This document shows, in pieces, positions 21,334-34,291 of a DNA stretch of 64,000 nucleotides. The stretch spans positions 33,593,660 to 33,657,659 of the forward strand of contig NC_083601.1 in NCBI RefSeq assembly GCF_029168945.1, written 5' to 3'. This DNA comes from Cannabis sativa (taxonomy: Eukaryota > Streptophyta > Magnoliopsida > Rosales > Cannabaceae). Position 1 is the stretch's first letter; each line of letters opens with the position of its first letter. The translations under genes were made by a program, and so were the position numbers. The notes beneath the pieces were generated by a model, which did no database searches, had not been told where the DNA came from, and worked only from the letters and a program-made list of their open reading frames with translations.

Positions 21334-24300
21334 AACAATTCGTGAATTAGTATGGCCGCCTTATTATATAGCAGCCTATAAATAGGGTATCACTTTAATC
21401 CAAATTTTGGTTTCCAAGCCATATATTACACTCTCGAAATTCTAAGAATCTCCATTGCTATAAATTCACTAAAAACTCTAATGTAATAATTGATGGTCTT
21501 TTTTTTCTTTTATCTCCAATATTATTTAATTTATTCTTCAATCTCTATAATCATATAATTAATTGGAATTCGATCACCTAACATCAATAGTTAAATAATA
21601 AAAAGTTCAAAAAAAAAATATCTATTTATTTAATTATGAAACACCATCTTCAATTTAAATTAAATTAAATTAATCAAACACTCAAATGCTTCATATGTGA
21701 ATGAGGAACTCAGTAGATCATAGATCCAAAGTTCAACATTTGCCACAATATTGGTTTTCAATGTCTTTGTCTGTAATTAGTTAAAGCTTTGTTAAGAAAA
21801 GAATCTTAAATGATAATTTTGAGGTTCTATGTAAAGGAGTGAGATTTTCAATTTGTCATTATTATTGGACTATTCCACTTGGTTGAAAGAAGTAGCCAAT
21901 GTGCTTACAATTTCAATCCATTTGAAAAAGATCTCGTCATTCCCAATCTCTCCCATTTACACTAGTTGTATATCTTAAGTAAAGAATCTAAATTTGGCCC
22001 CTAAATGGAAAATAAGAGCTTCAATTTCGTAGTTTTACAAAATACTGTCACATTTACACGTTTCATTACTCTAATATATAGCCTCAGGCACATCATATGT
22101 CAACAAAGCTGCTCTTTTCATAATCAGGACCAGTTGTTGATTAGACTTTCCAAAGAGATCTCTCTATTCGTTGAAAGTAACAGACAAGACAAAGCTTGTG
22201 GAATGGCATCTATTTGTTTTTCCATCTTATTTTTCCTCTGTTATAGTTTTTTCTAGTCCAAAAATAAATGGGAGAAAGTGTTTTCTGTACCTCATTAAAT
22301 TAAAAATTGTTTTGTTAAAGTTGTTGATATCATGGTGTTAATGATATTGTCTTTTTTCATTATTATCATTAAAAATTGAGTTTTATAAACATATATAAAT
22401 AAATAAATAATAATGGTGATTTTAACAAATAATAGGGGAAAAAAAAGCAAGATAGAAATAAATAGAGTTGTCCACAAAATCCAGAACATTGGGTAAGAGT
22501 TAGCTAGAGAAATATATTTTTTTAGAAAAATGATTATTCATATTAATGAAATATAAGAGGAGCATCATCACATGGGAATGCCAATCATGAAAAGATGTGA
22601 ATGAGACAATGGCAGAGGATTTGGTGGAGCCACATAAATGCATAACTCATTTGTCTATCCCACAACAACCCCTTCTCTCTTCTCTTTTTTAAAATCTTAT
22701 ATAAACAAAAAGGCCTAGCTCCCACCAGATACATACATACACCATTCTTTTAATATCTTCTCTTTGCATTTCTGTCTACCAAAATGTAGAATTTGGCCTT
22801 CATTTTTATATACAATATATATATATTTATCTTTTTTCATTAGAATATTCTGAGCTAAAGAATGACAGTCTGGAACTTTCTTGCGTTTTTTAGTGTCTTA
22901 CACCCACCTGTGTATTATCAATTACCCCATTATAAGAAGAAGAGAGCATGTGGAATTTATATTTATTGATTTGTTAGAATCATATGTAATCTAATATGAT
23001 CTCTTGTAAACACATGCTTATTTATAAGCCTAGCTGGTTGCTCAACTTGTTTTCCAATAAAATTGGTTAAACAAAGGAAGCAATCCTATAATATCATTGA
23101 AAGCCCAACTTTTTTTAAGCTACATATCCAATAACCCTACTGGACTTGGGTTTCCATTTTAGAGGCCTAAATATTTAACATGTCCATTAAAGGGTTTGAC
23201 CTGCAAAGCAAGGGGGAAGAAAAGGAAAAAGGATGAAAAAAATTTAGAACTGCTGATTGTTAATATTATTTTTGCTGATTCTCCTATTATTTCGTCACCT
23301 TAAAAAGTCAACTTTTTGTTTAGGCAGTGATGCCAGATAAGCTTGATAACAGCCACCGAAGTTGGTCCTTTACAAATTAACATGGCAAAAACGTTTATGT
23401 ACTGTCTTTTAAACATGTGAATTCTTCCAAGTTCCAACTGATGAATAGAATACCATCTAGTTTATTTGAATTAAGTTTTAATTCGCCATATCAATTGGGA
23501 ATAATGATTATTCTTACCATTATTTTATATGTCCATGTATATTTACTCGAGTTATGTGTGAATTGTACATGTAAGTGTAGGTAGTGCTGCATGTGAACAT
23601 TGTTTCACATGAAATAAATAGTAAAGTCATATATATAAGAACATCACCTACTCCACTAATCACCAATTAATTTTGAGATAGAATCTCATAATTCTCAACA
23701 TGCATCAGAGTCATATCTCTTGCGGACATATGAATACTACTCCAGTCATCATTTAACATTGGTTTTTTTTAAGTTGAAAGATTGCTCAGGAAGAAAGTTT
23801 TACACATTCTTCATTACAAGTTACAGTCTCTGAGGTTCCATTTCTATCCAAAAAGGCTAGCTCAAAATGTTAGTAGTTCTGTATTTTTAGATTATTGTAG
23901 AGTTAAGAGATACTTATGATTTTGAAAGGAAAAAATTATTAGTTCTTGGGCAACAACCTTTGACCTTCAATTATTCTGAATTTCATAGGTAAACCAGTAG
24001 ATGATTGTATTAGACTATAGAAATGTAATAGAACCCTACAAATGAAGGGCACTAAGAATACAAAAGATTTTTTTTACTCTACATGTACATATAATTTGCA
24101 GAAAATGAAAGTACAGCAAAACAAATTCTATATGAATGAGCTGTGACAAAAGGTTTCGGTAATAAAAAAAAAACCTTTTGTTGTCATTCCATCCATATCA
24201 AGCCACAATATTAGTTCTGACTTTCTATGTTTCAGCTACAGAAATCTAAGTCTTATTGGTGTCTTGAAGAACTGCAACAATCCAGCCATAATGAAAATCC

Positions 24301-25007
24301 TGGCTTTATCACAAGCTATCTCACAAAACTTGCCTGGAATGGAAGGCAATTGCTCAACGTCATCTTTCGACGCTAGGGAGCAAGGTGTAGCAGCCTTGTG
24401 AAACCCAGAGAAGCACCAAAACTCTCCTCATATTGGGAGTTTCTTTACAGAGCCTAATTGGTATAATTATGGTCCTTTAGAAATTCTTATGAAGCAAGAT
24501 AGCATGAAATAGCTTCCTCACAACATAGAGTAATCTGAGTTATCTGTCATAATAGGTCAAAAAATAAATACATAAGAAATAAGTAGCATGATTTCAAACG
24601 AATTAACTTTTGTACCCCAGTATCAACACTGCACAACACATCAAGATCCAAAAGGTTCAGTGTTATCAGTGGTTTCTTAGTTTATAAATAAAATAAACTT
24701 AAGAGAAGGTAGAGCCTAATATGCAAACCTCCGTGAAATACAGCAGAATGATTAAATGTCTTTTTTAAAAAAACTAATCAATTTGTGTGCAAATCATTAA
24801 CAAAATCATGCAATGACAGAAAAGAAGATAAATTATATTTAACAAAGAAAAGAACAGTAACATGTATTTTTCAAATTCACCAGAGTAATTTATAAGCATT
24901 AAAGGGAAAACTTCTATCCATTTTCTTACAGTGCAGCAAGTTGCTGGAGAAAATACTAATCACATTCTACAGCTATATGAAAAATTTCAAGGCAAAGATA
25001 TTTTCTG
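21334..25007. other. Intergenic AT-rich DNA, 3' flank of the Agenet/ENT gene
   Basis: No supported gene. A TATA-like stretch followed by a pyrimidine-rich region at 22690-22760 looks promoter-like, but no ORF follows. Near 24142-24186 a short inverted repeat around AAAAGGTTT could fold into a hairpin. The last few hundred bases probably include the 3' UTR of the minus-strand gene that ends at 25008. Confidence 0.45.
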
Positions 25008-26593
25008 TCATCTAAGTTGTACGCTGGTATCTGCCGAAACCAAGTTTCTGATTTCCAGCAAATGTTCATCATTTGATATATGGAGTGAAAGTCGGAGATT
25101 AGTCATCAATTCTTCTTGTTCCCAACTTAAAGGTCCTGATGCATGCAATACTTCTATAGTACAACGGTAAGCATGCAACTCTAACCTATGGATCTCATCA
25201 GCCAATTCATTATTTCTTGGAAGGAGACAGTATCCATCTTCATATCTCGAATGACATAAAGATTCAGCATTGTTATAATTCAGGTCCACTACAGGACTTG
25301 CAGTAACGCGACCAGGTGATGAATAATAATTATTGCTACTGATGCTACAACTACCGACTGAACTTGCAATACTGTTAGTGTCATCTGATTCTCTATTTAC
25401 TGCGACTGAATATCCAACATTACCACTTTGCTTTTTCTCCAAGCTCACTTCAGGAAGACAGGTTCTTCTGATGTTAAATGAAGCTAATTCTTTTTCGCCT
25501 TGCATATCTCTTGGTAAAGCAGCATCTGCCTGTTCAGCTAATACAGAATGATTCTTAGCAAACACTCGGTGACATATTCCCCCATTGTCAACAACTCTAC
25601 ATTTCTGAGATGTTCTCGCGTGCACATCAGCTTGAGAATTGCAGTAAGAGAATCCTCTTTTCGGTGTTTTTGATGAGGAAAATTGGGGTTCCTGAAATTT
25701 TCGTTTTTTCATAACTGGAATTTGGTGACCAATTATTCGTGAACTTATCCTTATGTTTGTCTTCTGATTTTGGAAGCTTGAATTTTGATTTTTCTCTAAA
25801 GTTAAATTTTCATTATCTTTCCCATTATCATAATTTCTAGAACCCTGCGTCCACAAGAGAGAAAAATAGACAAAAGTTGGCAAACAGAGTATGGCAATAG
25901 AAGAACCAGAAAAAGAAAAGAAAAATGAAAACAGAAAGGAAAAAAGAAGAAAGAATAATCAGACAATTCTTCTTGCTTTTCTTGTATGCAAGCTAGTTAA
26001 CCGTGGTAAAAGATGTTGAAATTGAAAGATGATAGAGATAGAACCATCAAGCAAGTATAAAGCAATAAAACAAAACACACAGTCAGAAAACTACAACACA
26101 TTTCAATCCACAGCCTACAAGCATAAACATATACTAACCCAAGAAAACTAGAACAAACGAGGAATTTTAAAAGGGTTAATGTGAATTAAAATCTAGTTAC
26201 CTTTCCAATCACAATCCACTGATCATCTTGCCAAGACTGTCTGACTCGGATGTCCAATTTAGTAGCTTTATATTCTTGAGAAGATCCAACAAGCCTGAGC
26301 AAAACATACTTTGTTCCTAAAACTTTTAAAATTGTTGCCATTTTCCAAGAAAAATTGTGAAAAAACTCCACAACATCACCGCAAAGAAAATCATCTGAAA
26401 CATCCAACGACGGTGGGCAAGGCCTAATGTCCTTTCTAGATACCCTCTCCACAACAGTGTTACTCCCTAGTCCATCATATCTAACATTGTAGTTGTGACC
26501 ATTACCACTTATTATCTCAGCACATTGCCAGGAGCCTGAAGGCATTTCTTTCTTACTCAGCACCTCAACTTTGCTTCCTTTTCTAAATCTCAT
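25008..26593 (-). CDS. Agenet and ENT domain protein (plant Tudor-like chromatin reader)
   Basis: Coding exons are 26593-26201 and 25844-25008, giving 409 residues; donor AAG|GTAACT and acceptor GCAG|GGT keep frame. Residues 1-131 hold tandem Agenet/Tudor-like repeats: the opening FRKGSKVEVLS, then GSWQCAEIISG, VRYDGL and GDVVEFF with FSWKMATI. The middle is low-complexity and Ser/Asn/Lys-rich. The C-terminus (about 343-399) resembles an ENT (EMSY N-terminal) helical domain, with EIHRLELHAYRCTIEVL and LSWEQEELMTNLR. Plant proteins with these two domains are thought to be nuclear and to bind histone tails or nucleic acid. A 5'-UTR intron is likely: minus-strand acceptor just upstream of the ATG (26613) and a donor near 27684, placing the first exon around 27685-27740. 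Confidence 0.85.
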
Positions 26594-27684
26594 GGTGCTG
26601 TCTGACTGTCACCTGAAAGTACAAATCTGGGGAAGAAGAACAAAACGAATGTAAGAGACGAAGGCAAAAAAAAATCAAATGTAAAGAGTCAATAACTGTA
26701 GAATTGTAATCATAACATTCAGACAGACCATCACTAGTTATTGAGGTGCTAGAACAACATCTATGTACATATATATATGAATCAAACATCCAATATTTGG
26801 GGAATCACAGTATGAAAATTAGGTATCATGTGATTATGTTTTGTGTATTGCAACCAAGAAAAATAATTTCACAAACAATGGGGAAAGCAAAATCGGTGGG
26901 ATAATTATAATCACTGAAAGGTAAACAGACATAATTACACAGTTTGCATCCTGACTTCTCATATATAATTCACGATTATAAAACACACATATATATAGTG
27001 TATATGTATAAATATTAACTTTCTATTTAATTTATTCTTGAGAGTTTATCTTGATATAACCTCAACAGCCAAGAAGTCAATTGCACAAGTATTCCAGTTA
27101 TTTCTTCCACTTTCTCAACAACCAAACAGAGCATGAAATCACCGATTAAATACTCCTATAACATAATTGAAAACAACTAACTGAATATAAATAAATTATT
27201 CTCGATGATCAGATTTTAAAAGACACACTTGCAAGCAGATTATGCTCTTTAGGGTAGCTAAGAAAAAGTGCAAAGTAAGTGAAAGAATCAATTTTTCTTT
27301 TTAAAACATAACCCTAATAATTAAATCTTCAAACATTGCAATCAACTTACCCCAAAACAAATAATTTTCGTTCAATTCAACCTTTCTCACTCCATAATAC
27401 CACATCTAGAAAATACATAACTAATGAAATTTTCTATTTTTTTCTTCCTCCGTTTTTCTCGGAAACCAAACATGGGTCGAGAAAATCTAACAAAAAAAAA
27501 AAAAGAGCAAACCCAATACTCTTTTTGCAAATTAATAATGATCCATAAGCAGAAATCGAAAAACTATCAAGTAAATTTTACAACCAAGAGAAAGATATTC
27601 AAGACATTCAAAACAAAGTTGATAAAAAAATCAAAAATCAAATTGAAATGCAGAGAGAGAAATAAAATAGTCTTTTTCACTAAC

Positions 27685-27740
27685 CTTTTTCGATTCAGAG
27701 AGAACGGTCGTTTCAGAGATTCATCACTTTGAGATGATTA
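27685..27740 (-). other. Inferred first (5'-UTR) exon of the Agenet/ENT gene
   Basis: On the minus strand a purine-rich leader ends AAAAAG|GTTAGTG, a good splice donor. The matching acceptor TTTCAG|GTGAC is 19 bases before the start codon at 26593. The outer limit is uncertain. Inference from splice signals only. Confidence 0.5.
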
Positions 27741-27892
27741 TTGTTATTGTTGTGGTTGTGTTTGTGTGTGCCTTTTTCTGTTTGGTTTTGTTTACAAAAA
27801 AAAAAAATACAAAAAGTTAAATAAATAAATAAATATAATTTTCTGTGTGCACAATTTATATATATTTAAGTTTTTTAACTTATAATTTTTTG

Positions 27893-27915
27893 GTGTTGCT
27901 TAATGAAAAATTTGC

Positions 27916-27947
<32 letters not shown>
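27893..27947 (+). mobile_element. Extremely truncated LINE tail with poly-A and 14-bp TSD
   Basis: A 14-bp direct repeat CTTATAATTTTTTG at 27879-27892 and 27948-27961 brackets about 25 bases of unique sequence and a run of nearly 30 A. The unique part (TTAATGAAAAATTTGCATTT) resembles the 3' end of the LINE at 21.3 kb, which also has TTTAATGAAAGTTGCA before its A-tail. Confidence 0.75.
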
Positions 27948-27950
<3 letters not shown>

Positions 27951-28325
27951 ATAATTTTTTGTTTTATAAAATTAATTTAATATTGTAAAATTTGGGTATT
28001 TATTTAAATGGACAAAAAATAGAGCTTAATAAACAACGAATATGGTATGGTTTGTATGCGAAGTTGCCAACTGCCCAAGAATAGCTTGTTGAGGTGGAAA
28101 ATTAACCGACTACATCTTTGGGTAGACAGGGTGAGGTGAGGTGAGGGTGTGGATTACGCATACCTCTTTTTTGAATTACTCATAATAATTTTATCTAATA
28201 GTTTTCTAAATATTTATAGGTAGTTCTTAGTAACACTACCACTCACTTTTTTTATCTTCACATCCTCTAATTAACTAATTCTTTCTAATTATATAACCAT
28301 TCAATATAATTTTTAAAATTTACTT

Positions 28326-28552
28326 TCAACGCAAAATTAAGTTGAATAGAGCATGACTTTAATTTCCCGTAACGAATCCAATAAAATCGAGTTTAATAAA
28401 ACACATAACTTTTTTTGTTCCATTAAAAAAAATCAAATTTCGTATTGAACATGTAACCAAAACCAAACACAACTTGTTTCATTAAACTCGGTTTTATTGG
28501 ATTCGCCACGAGAAACTAAGGTCATGCTCTATTCAAGTAAGTTTTGAAGCAA
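28326..28552. mobile_element. Long-TIR MITE (fold-back element)
   Basis: The two halves are inverted copies of one another over about 85 bases: GTTGAATAGAGCATGA near 28343 and its complement near 28528, continuing through AATCCAATAAAA on both arms. No ORF. I could not settle the exact ends or a target-site duplication. Confidence 0.7.
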
Positions 28553-28594
28553 GGGCAAGGGTTTCCATTATATGTTATTACCTGAAATATTCTT

Positions 28595-31457
28595 TTAATG
28601 GAAATATTTCCAAAGTTTCTACAGATTTCGAGATTAAGGATGTAGTCTTCTGTTTATATCCTCTTAAGGCCCCGAGGCCTGACGAATTCTCAGTGTGTTT
28701 CTTTCGCAAGTATTGGGACGTTGTGGGAGCTAGTTTGTGTGCTACTGTCAAAGATTTCTTCTCAAGTGGAGTGTTAGACCCTAATCTCAATAACACCTTT
28801 ATTTGTCTTATCCCAAAAGTGGAATTTCCCCATTGTGTGGATCATTTCCAGCTGATAAGTCTATGCAATTTTTCGTATAAAGTCATTGCAAAGATTTTAT
28901 CGAATAGGCTAAGACCACTCATGAATGATCTGGTTTCCCCTTTCCAGTCTGCGTTCATTCCTGGTCGATGGATAGCCGTCCTCTATACTCACTCAAGAAA
29001 TCATTCATAAGATTCGTCAGAAGAAAGGCTATGGGGGTCTTATGGCTTTAAAGCTCGATATGCACAAGGCCTACGACAAGATGGAATGGAGTTTTTTGGA
29101 TAAAGTTCTTTGTGCAAATGGCTTCAATGATAGAAGCCGAAAGCTTTTGATGGCTTGTGTGACAAGTGTATCGTATGCGGTTCTTTTGAATGGTTGTCCC
29201 CTCAAAAAGCTGACTCCTCAGCGTGGCCTACGACAAGGAGACCCTCTCTCCTCGTTTTTATTTCTCCTTTGTCAAGAGGTTTTATCGAAACTCATAACTA
29301 AGGCGGATGTACAAGGTTTGGTTCATGGTATCAAGATAGCTCAGTCAGCAATCCCAGTGTCTCACCTCATGTTTGCAGATGACACTATCCTTTTTTCCTG
29401 TGCCAAAATGAATGAAGCTAAAAAGTTGATGGAATGCCTCTCAACTTATGAAAAATGGTCAGGGCAATCTTGTAGCAAATCGAAATCTAGTGCCTTTTTT
29501 CGAAGAACCTGTGTAGTGGAAGGAAAAGCAACATTTTGGGTATTCTCAATATTGATCAAGCATGTGATACAGAGAGGCATTTGGGCAATCCATTCGTTTT
29601 CAAAATAAGGAAAAATGAAGACTACTTGAGGCTAAAGGAAAGTATGCTGAAAAAACTAGAAGGGTGGAAGATGAAACTTATTTCTTATGTCGGGCATTTA
29701 ACCTTAATCAAGTCAGTGACTTCGGCCATGCCAATCTATGCTATGTCCACATCTAAGATTCCTTTGGCTAGTTGTCGAAAGCTTGATGCATTAATGAGAA
29801 AGTAATGGTGGTCAGGAAATGTGGATCGAAATAGATATTTCGCTCTCAAGGCCTGGGATAGGATTTGCTAACCAAAAGTTTCTGGAGGATTATGTTTAAG
29901 AAGATGTGAAGACATGAACAAAGCATTGTTAACCAAGCTGGCATGGAGTTTGGCAACCAAAGAACAGAAACCATGGGTCTCTTGCTTGCTGAATAAATAC
30001 TGCAAGTTCGAGAGCTTCTGAAGTGTGAGAAGTAAGAGTAGTGATTCATTCCAATGGAAGTGTATTTTGGATACAAGAACAATGATCCTCAAAGGCTCGA
30101 TCTCAGTTGCTGCTTCGAGGGATTCAATAAATTTCTGGCAACATCCATGGATTCCTTGGTTGGAGTATCAAGAATTTATGGCTTTAATGAATGGCATGAG
30201 GAACAGAGGGTATACAATCAAATCTTTGGCGGATATTTCCACAGGAAATGAATGGAATGAGGAGCTGGTCTTACAAGTTTTTGGTATTGATTTGGGAAAT
30301 TGTATCCTCTCCATTCCAAGGATACCAATTCCATTTCAAGACCAGGTTTATTGGAAAAACACCCAGAACGGGCAGTTTTCTATGAAGGCAGCCTATAATG
30401 TTGAACAATCTTGGAGATTTGACCCAACAAAAGATATTTGAAAGTGGATTTGGGATGCTGGAATTCATCCTAGGTTTTCAGTGTTATTTTGGAGAATTTT
30501 GAATGATGCAATTCCTACCAAGAACAGATTACACTTTTGACAAAGTGTGTAATCTGTGTGATGCTGAGGAGGAAAGTCATTTGCACTTGTTTTGTAGATG
30601 CAGTTTTTCTAAATCCATATGGTTTGGAGGAAGTAAACCAATTAGAATTGGTGATATCACAGGAGACTCTTTGATATGTTTGTTGGAAAATCTGGTTTCA
30701 TCTTTCTCAGCAATATCAACAAGTGACGGTAGGACTGGGTTACTCAACTACATCAGCTGTGTTTTCTCTGTTATTTGGCAACAAAGGAATACTTTCTACA
30801 TCAACAATATCCTTGCTAATCCTTTTTTGGCCTTGGCAAAGGCTGAAAAAGATTTTTTGGAACTACAGAATATGTCTTGGTCTAATAGGGGAGGACATCT
30901 CGGGGGTAATCAGGCCATGGAAAGCTCAATGAATGAGGCGATAGTACTACCTAGAGACATACTGGTTCGTCATGTTTTCTTCACTGATGCTTCATGGGTG
31001 AGAGGGGAAGCTGGCATTGCAGCAATATCCGTTGATACTAGCTCTAGATGCTGGTTTGTCAACTCCCAAAGACAACAATTGCAGTCAGCATTGGAAGGTG
31101 AATTCAGAGCAATTCTCCTTGCTCTGTCCTGGGCAGTTGATCTAGGATGGCGAGAGGTGCTTATTCTATCAGATTCAAAAGTGGCAGTTCAAGCTTTGTC
31201 TTCGTCAAAGGGTTGTCCTGATTGGAAGGTGTCTAGTGTGTTTTACTCTACAGTTAATATTTCTAAGAGTTTTCTAGTTTGTAATTTATGCTTTATTAAT
31301 CGTAGTCTTAACTCTTTGGCGGATGGTATAGCTAAAAAAGCTAGAGTTGCTAGCGATTCGGTTGTTTTGTATCAAGGGGAGGGCAATCCCCCTGTGATTC
31401 CCATCAACTTTATCTTTTAATGAACAAGCTGTTCTTTCAAAAAAAAAAAAAAAAAAA
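28595..31457 (+). pseudogene. Second L1-type LINE, decayed ORF2
   Basis: Pieces of one reverse transcriptase protein appear in order with frameshifts and stops between them: the RT N-terminal part (28623-28970), RT core with RQGDP and an intact FADD (29042-29510, FADD near 29372), a mid region (29536-29805), the linker (30025-30441), a zf-RVT part with CNLC and HLHLFC (30530-30600), and an RNase H domain with FTDASW and ILSDSK (30975-31180) to a stop at 31418-31420. An A-tail follows at 31439-31457. The 5' end is truncated just before the RT, with no endonuclease. It is clearly older than the LINE at 11974 and is diverged from it. Confidence 0.88.
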
Positions 31458-31605
31458 GAACTTATAGTAAAATGGTCCAATAACCAAATTAAACTTTTCT
31501 TGATATTCCATATGACCTTTAACCTTGATACTCTTAACTAGTTCAAAGCAAAATAATAAAGTGTCATCAATGCAAGAAACATGTCTCCTTGTTGATTTTT
31601 CAATT
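31458..31605. repeat. Copy 1 of a locally duplicated segment
   Basis: About 150 bases are repeated at 33130-33280 at roughly 85% identity, sharing GATACTCTTAACTAGTTCAA and GTGTCATCAATGCAAGAAAC. In copy 1 the segment is interrupted on its left by the LINE at 28595-31457, whose other flank (28565-28594) matches the sequence just left of copy 2. Confidence 0.7.
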
Positions 31606-31882
31606 GATTTGCTAGTTAGTTGTATCAACTTGTATTTATTTATTTATTTATGTTAGTAGCAGTAAGTAATTGTTAGAAATTGATTCCATTTTAAATTTAA
31701 GAAGATAGATATTTTGGATGTGAATATTGAATTTTTAATATTGTATTTTTCGTTACGTTACAACATGATTTGAATATTGAGATATTAAGTTTTCTTTTCT
31801 TTGTGTGTGTGTGTGTATTTCTATAGTTTAGTATACTTGTCTTAATTTGATAATAAGCTTATTATTAGTTGATCATTGTGGT

Positions 31883-31970
31883 AGAAATAATTAAGAAAAT
31901 CATGTTGTGGGCACTTGCTGATTCTATGTTTCAGTTTAAATTTGCCAAAAGAAATAATTAAGAAAATCAT
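31883..31970. repeat. 21-bp direct repeat pair
   Basis: AGAAATAATTAAGAAAATCA plus one base is present at 31883-31903 and again at 31950-31970, just left of the PPR fragment. The 67-bp spacing suggests a small local duplication, possibly repair-related. Confidence 0.65.
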
Positions 31971-31971
31971 T

Positions 31972-32296
31972 TTGCTTGTCGAACACATAGAAATATCGAA
32001 ATGGCAACCTATGCAGCTGAAAGAGTGAAAGAGTTTGCTTCTCAAAAGAGTGGAATTCATGTACTTTTTCCAAACATATATGCATTTGTGGAGAAAGTGA
32101 GGCCGCATTAGAAGGAGAAAGAGATCACCAAAGTGTCCGGTACAAGGCTAATAGAATTTAATGGAACTATTCATGAGTTCATCTCTACTGATGATAGTCA
32201 ACCAAAGCAAAGTCAAATTTCACATATGCTCGAAGAATAAATTTCAGGCCTAGAGATGTTGGCCATGAACCTGATTTGGCTAATGTCTTGCTTTAG
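31972..32296 (+). pseudogene. PPR protein fragment (E/E+ region), degenerate
   Basis: The frame from 31974 reads ACRTHRNIEMATYAAERV, then SGIHVLFPNIYA, a stop where methionine is expected (TAG after RPH), then KEKEITKVSG, LIEFNGTIHEF and a stop. After a frameshift, RDVGHEPDLANVLL follows. These are the conserved successive motifs of the E and E+ extension of plant pentatricopeptide repeat proteins that act in organelle RNA editing. No PPR repeats remain upstream. Two stops and one frameshift show it is a relic. Confidence 0.75.
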
Positions 32297-34291
32297 AAGA
32301 AACATTTTTACTTTGTAAATAGTTGGCTCCATTAGTAAATTCCATTGTTGGATCTGATATAGCATATTTGATTTCTCACAGTGAAATTTTGCATCATTTT
32401 TTGGTGTTCCCTTATTTAATTAAGACTTTTTTTCTTCTAAATTTGATAGCAAAAGAAAATGATTATTTTAAAGCAACTGATAACTATTAGTGCATCCAAA
32501 ACAAAATTAATACAACAACAAAGAGAGGGCTTTTTACAAACAGTTGGCCATCTTTTAAAGTTCATATACCATTTGTCTTAGAAATTTTATCATAAAACAG
32601 TGTTGTTGATATTCATATACACAAATAAAATAAATTTACGGCTTTGCAACACTTACTGATCAATTCATAGAATACTTAACTATATAGGTAGACCAAGAAA
32701 AAACTCAAAAATAATAACCAATAATTGATGATGATAAATAACATAGAGGCCAACAAAGCATCTGTATAGAGAGAATTACCTACCTAGCTGGTTCTTAAAA
32801 TGCTCTAATTTACCATAGTATATATGTTGTAAAGTGTATTACATGTAGTTTACATTTAGTTTATTTGGTGTTAGAACTTGAATTAGGTCTTTTATGTAGA
32901 TGAGGAGTTAACAAGCAATCTGGAAAGTTTGGTCAAAGATGATGTTCAGTTGGATAGAAGTTTCTTCCTAGTTTCATCACAAGATTCATCAACTAAATTG
33001 TAAAACCCAAGATTCTTTTTGACATATGTATAATGTGAGGACAATATACTTTATTTAGACCATGTATTTGGAGCAGTTGGGAAGGACTTAAGCTAGAGCT
33101 ATAGTTATTACCTGAAATGCTCTTCTGTAAGAAATTATGATAAAAGAGTGCAATAACTAAATTAAGCTTTTCTTGATATAGCATATGATCTTTAACATTG
33201 ATACTCTTAACTAGTTCAATGCAAAATAATAAAGTGTCATCAATGCAAGAAACGTGTCTCCTTACTTGTTGATTTTGTCTTGTATCAAACTCTATAAATA
33301 TAAGTTTCTCTCAAGACTTAAATTAAGTTTTACAAAGTCTTTAGAAGTTTTTTTTTTTTAAATTGTGTCCTGTTAAGACGTTGTATAGATAATTTCTCAT
33401 TCTCATGCAGTAAATGACCTTCATAGTTGTCATGCATAGAACCAAAAGGAGGGATAGATTCTGACTTGTAGCTTATTGTATTGGCTTGCTGGTTCGTAGG
33501 CGCATAGTTTCAAAGTACACTAGTGTATTTTGCGACCATATTCAACGTCCCACAACCTCAATCTTGAATCAAGACCAGAGGTAAAATCAAAATTTCATGT
33601 CAATTCAATGTAGTTGCTCCAATAACCAGTAGCGGATTTAAGATTTAAAAAAAAAAATAAGAAAGATGCAATACTAAATTACCATAGCTGAGTGAACCAG
33701 TGCAGTGTATAGAACATGATTATCGAATTGAATTGTCAATATCATGTGAAAATTGTTATGATAACTGATTTTTTTTTTTTTTGAAACAATTAGCATTTAG
33801 TTTCTAATATTAAGAATATTAAGTTTTAAAATAAAATAAAAATAAATGTAATGCATTTGAACCCTCCACGTGTCCATATTTATGAGTTAACAGAAGTAGT
33901 AGTAACGGTGTAAGAGAGGTGTAAGAGAATTGTAACATTAGATATTCTTGCCTCCAAAAATAAACATTAGGTATTTAAGTGTATAAAAACTAAAACATTA
34001 GATATTTATGCCGCCATTATATAAAAAGTGATTGATGACCTCCTGCAAATATGTACATTTCTAATGGCTCTTTAATTTTGTCCAATATATTCTGAAAAAT
34101 GTAACTAAAAAGATCAAACTAGAGCCACGCTGAATTTCAATTTAAACGAGTCGTTTTTAAACGAAACGTTAATACTAAACAACTCTTTAATAAAAATTGC
34201 CAAATTGTGGAGCAAAAGATAGAGAAGAAACAAGTTTCATGTCTTAGAAACAAGAAATTACACTCAGTTAATTTTGTTTGCCATTGCAACA
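32297..34291. other. Intergenic AT-rich DNA with duplicated segment
   Basis: Contains copy 2 of the local duplication (33100-33280). Otherwise no supported coding sequence was found on either strand. Confidence 0.5.
33100..33280. repeat. Copy 2 of a locally duplicated segment
   Basis: This copy is uninterrupted and shows the arrangement before the LINE inserted in copy 1: TTATTACCTGAAAT near 33105 continues directly into AATAACTAAATTAA near 33151. In copy 1 these halves are separated by the LINE. Confidence 0.7.

Noticed and set aside
22005..22256. 83-residue plus-strand frame with hydrophobic end
   Set aside because: No family resemblance, no splice context and AT-driven composition; judged chance.
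25333..25551. Plus-strand frame inside the Agenet/ENT gene
   Set aside because: Antisense shadow of the minus-strand exon.
27336..27732. Lys-rich plus-strand frames
   Set aside because: Low-complexity A-rich sequence opposite the inferred 5'-UTR intron of the Agenet/ENT gene.
31437..31628. Minus-strand frame ending in a phenylalanine run, with a related frame at 32993-33184
   Set aside because: The two frames arise from the duplicated segment and the LINE A-tail; no protein family could be seen, and they differ in extent.
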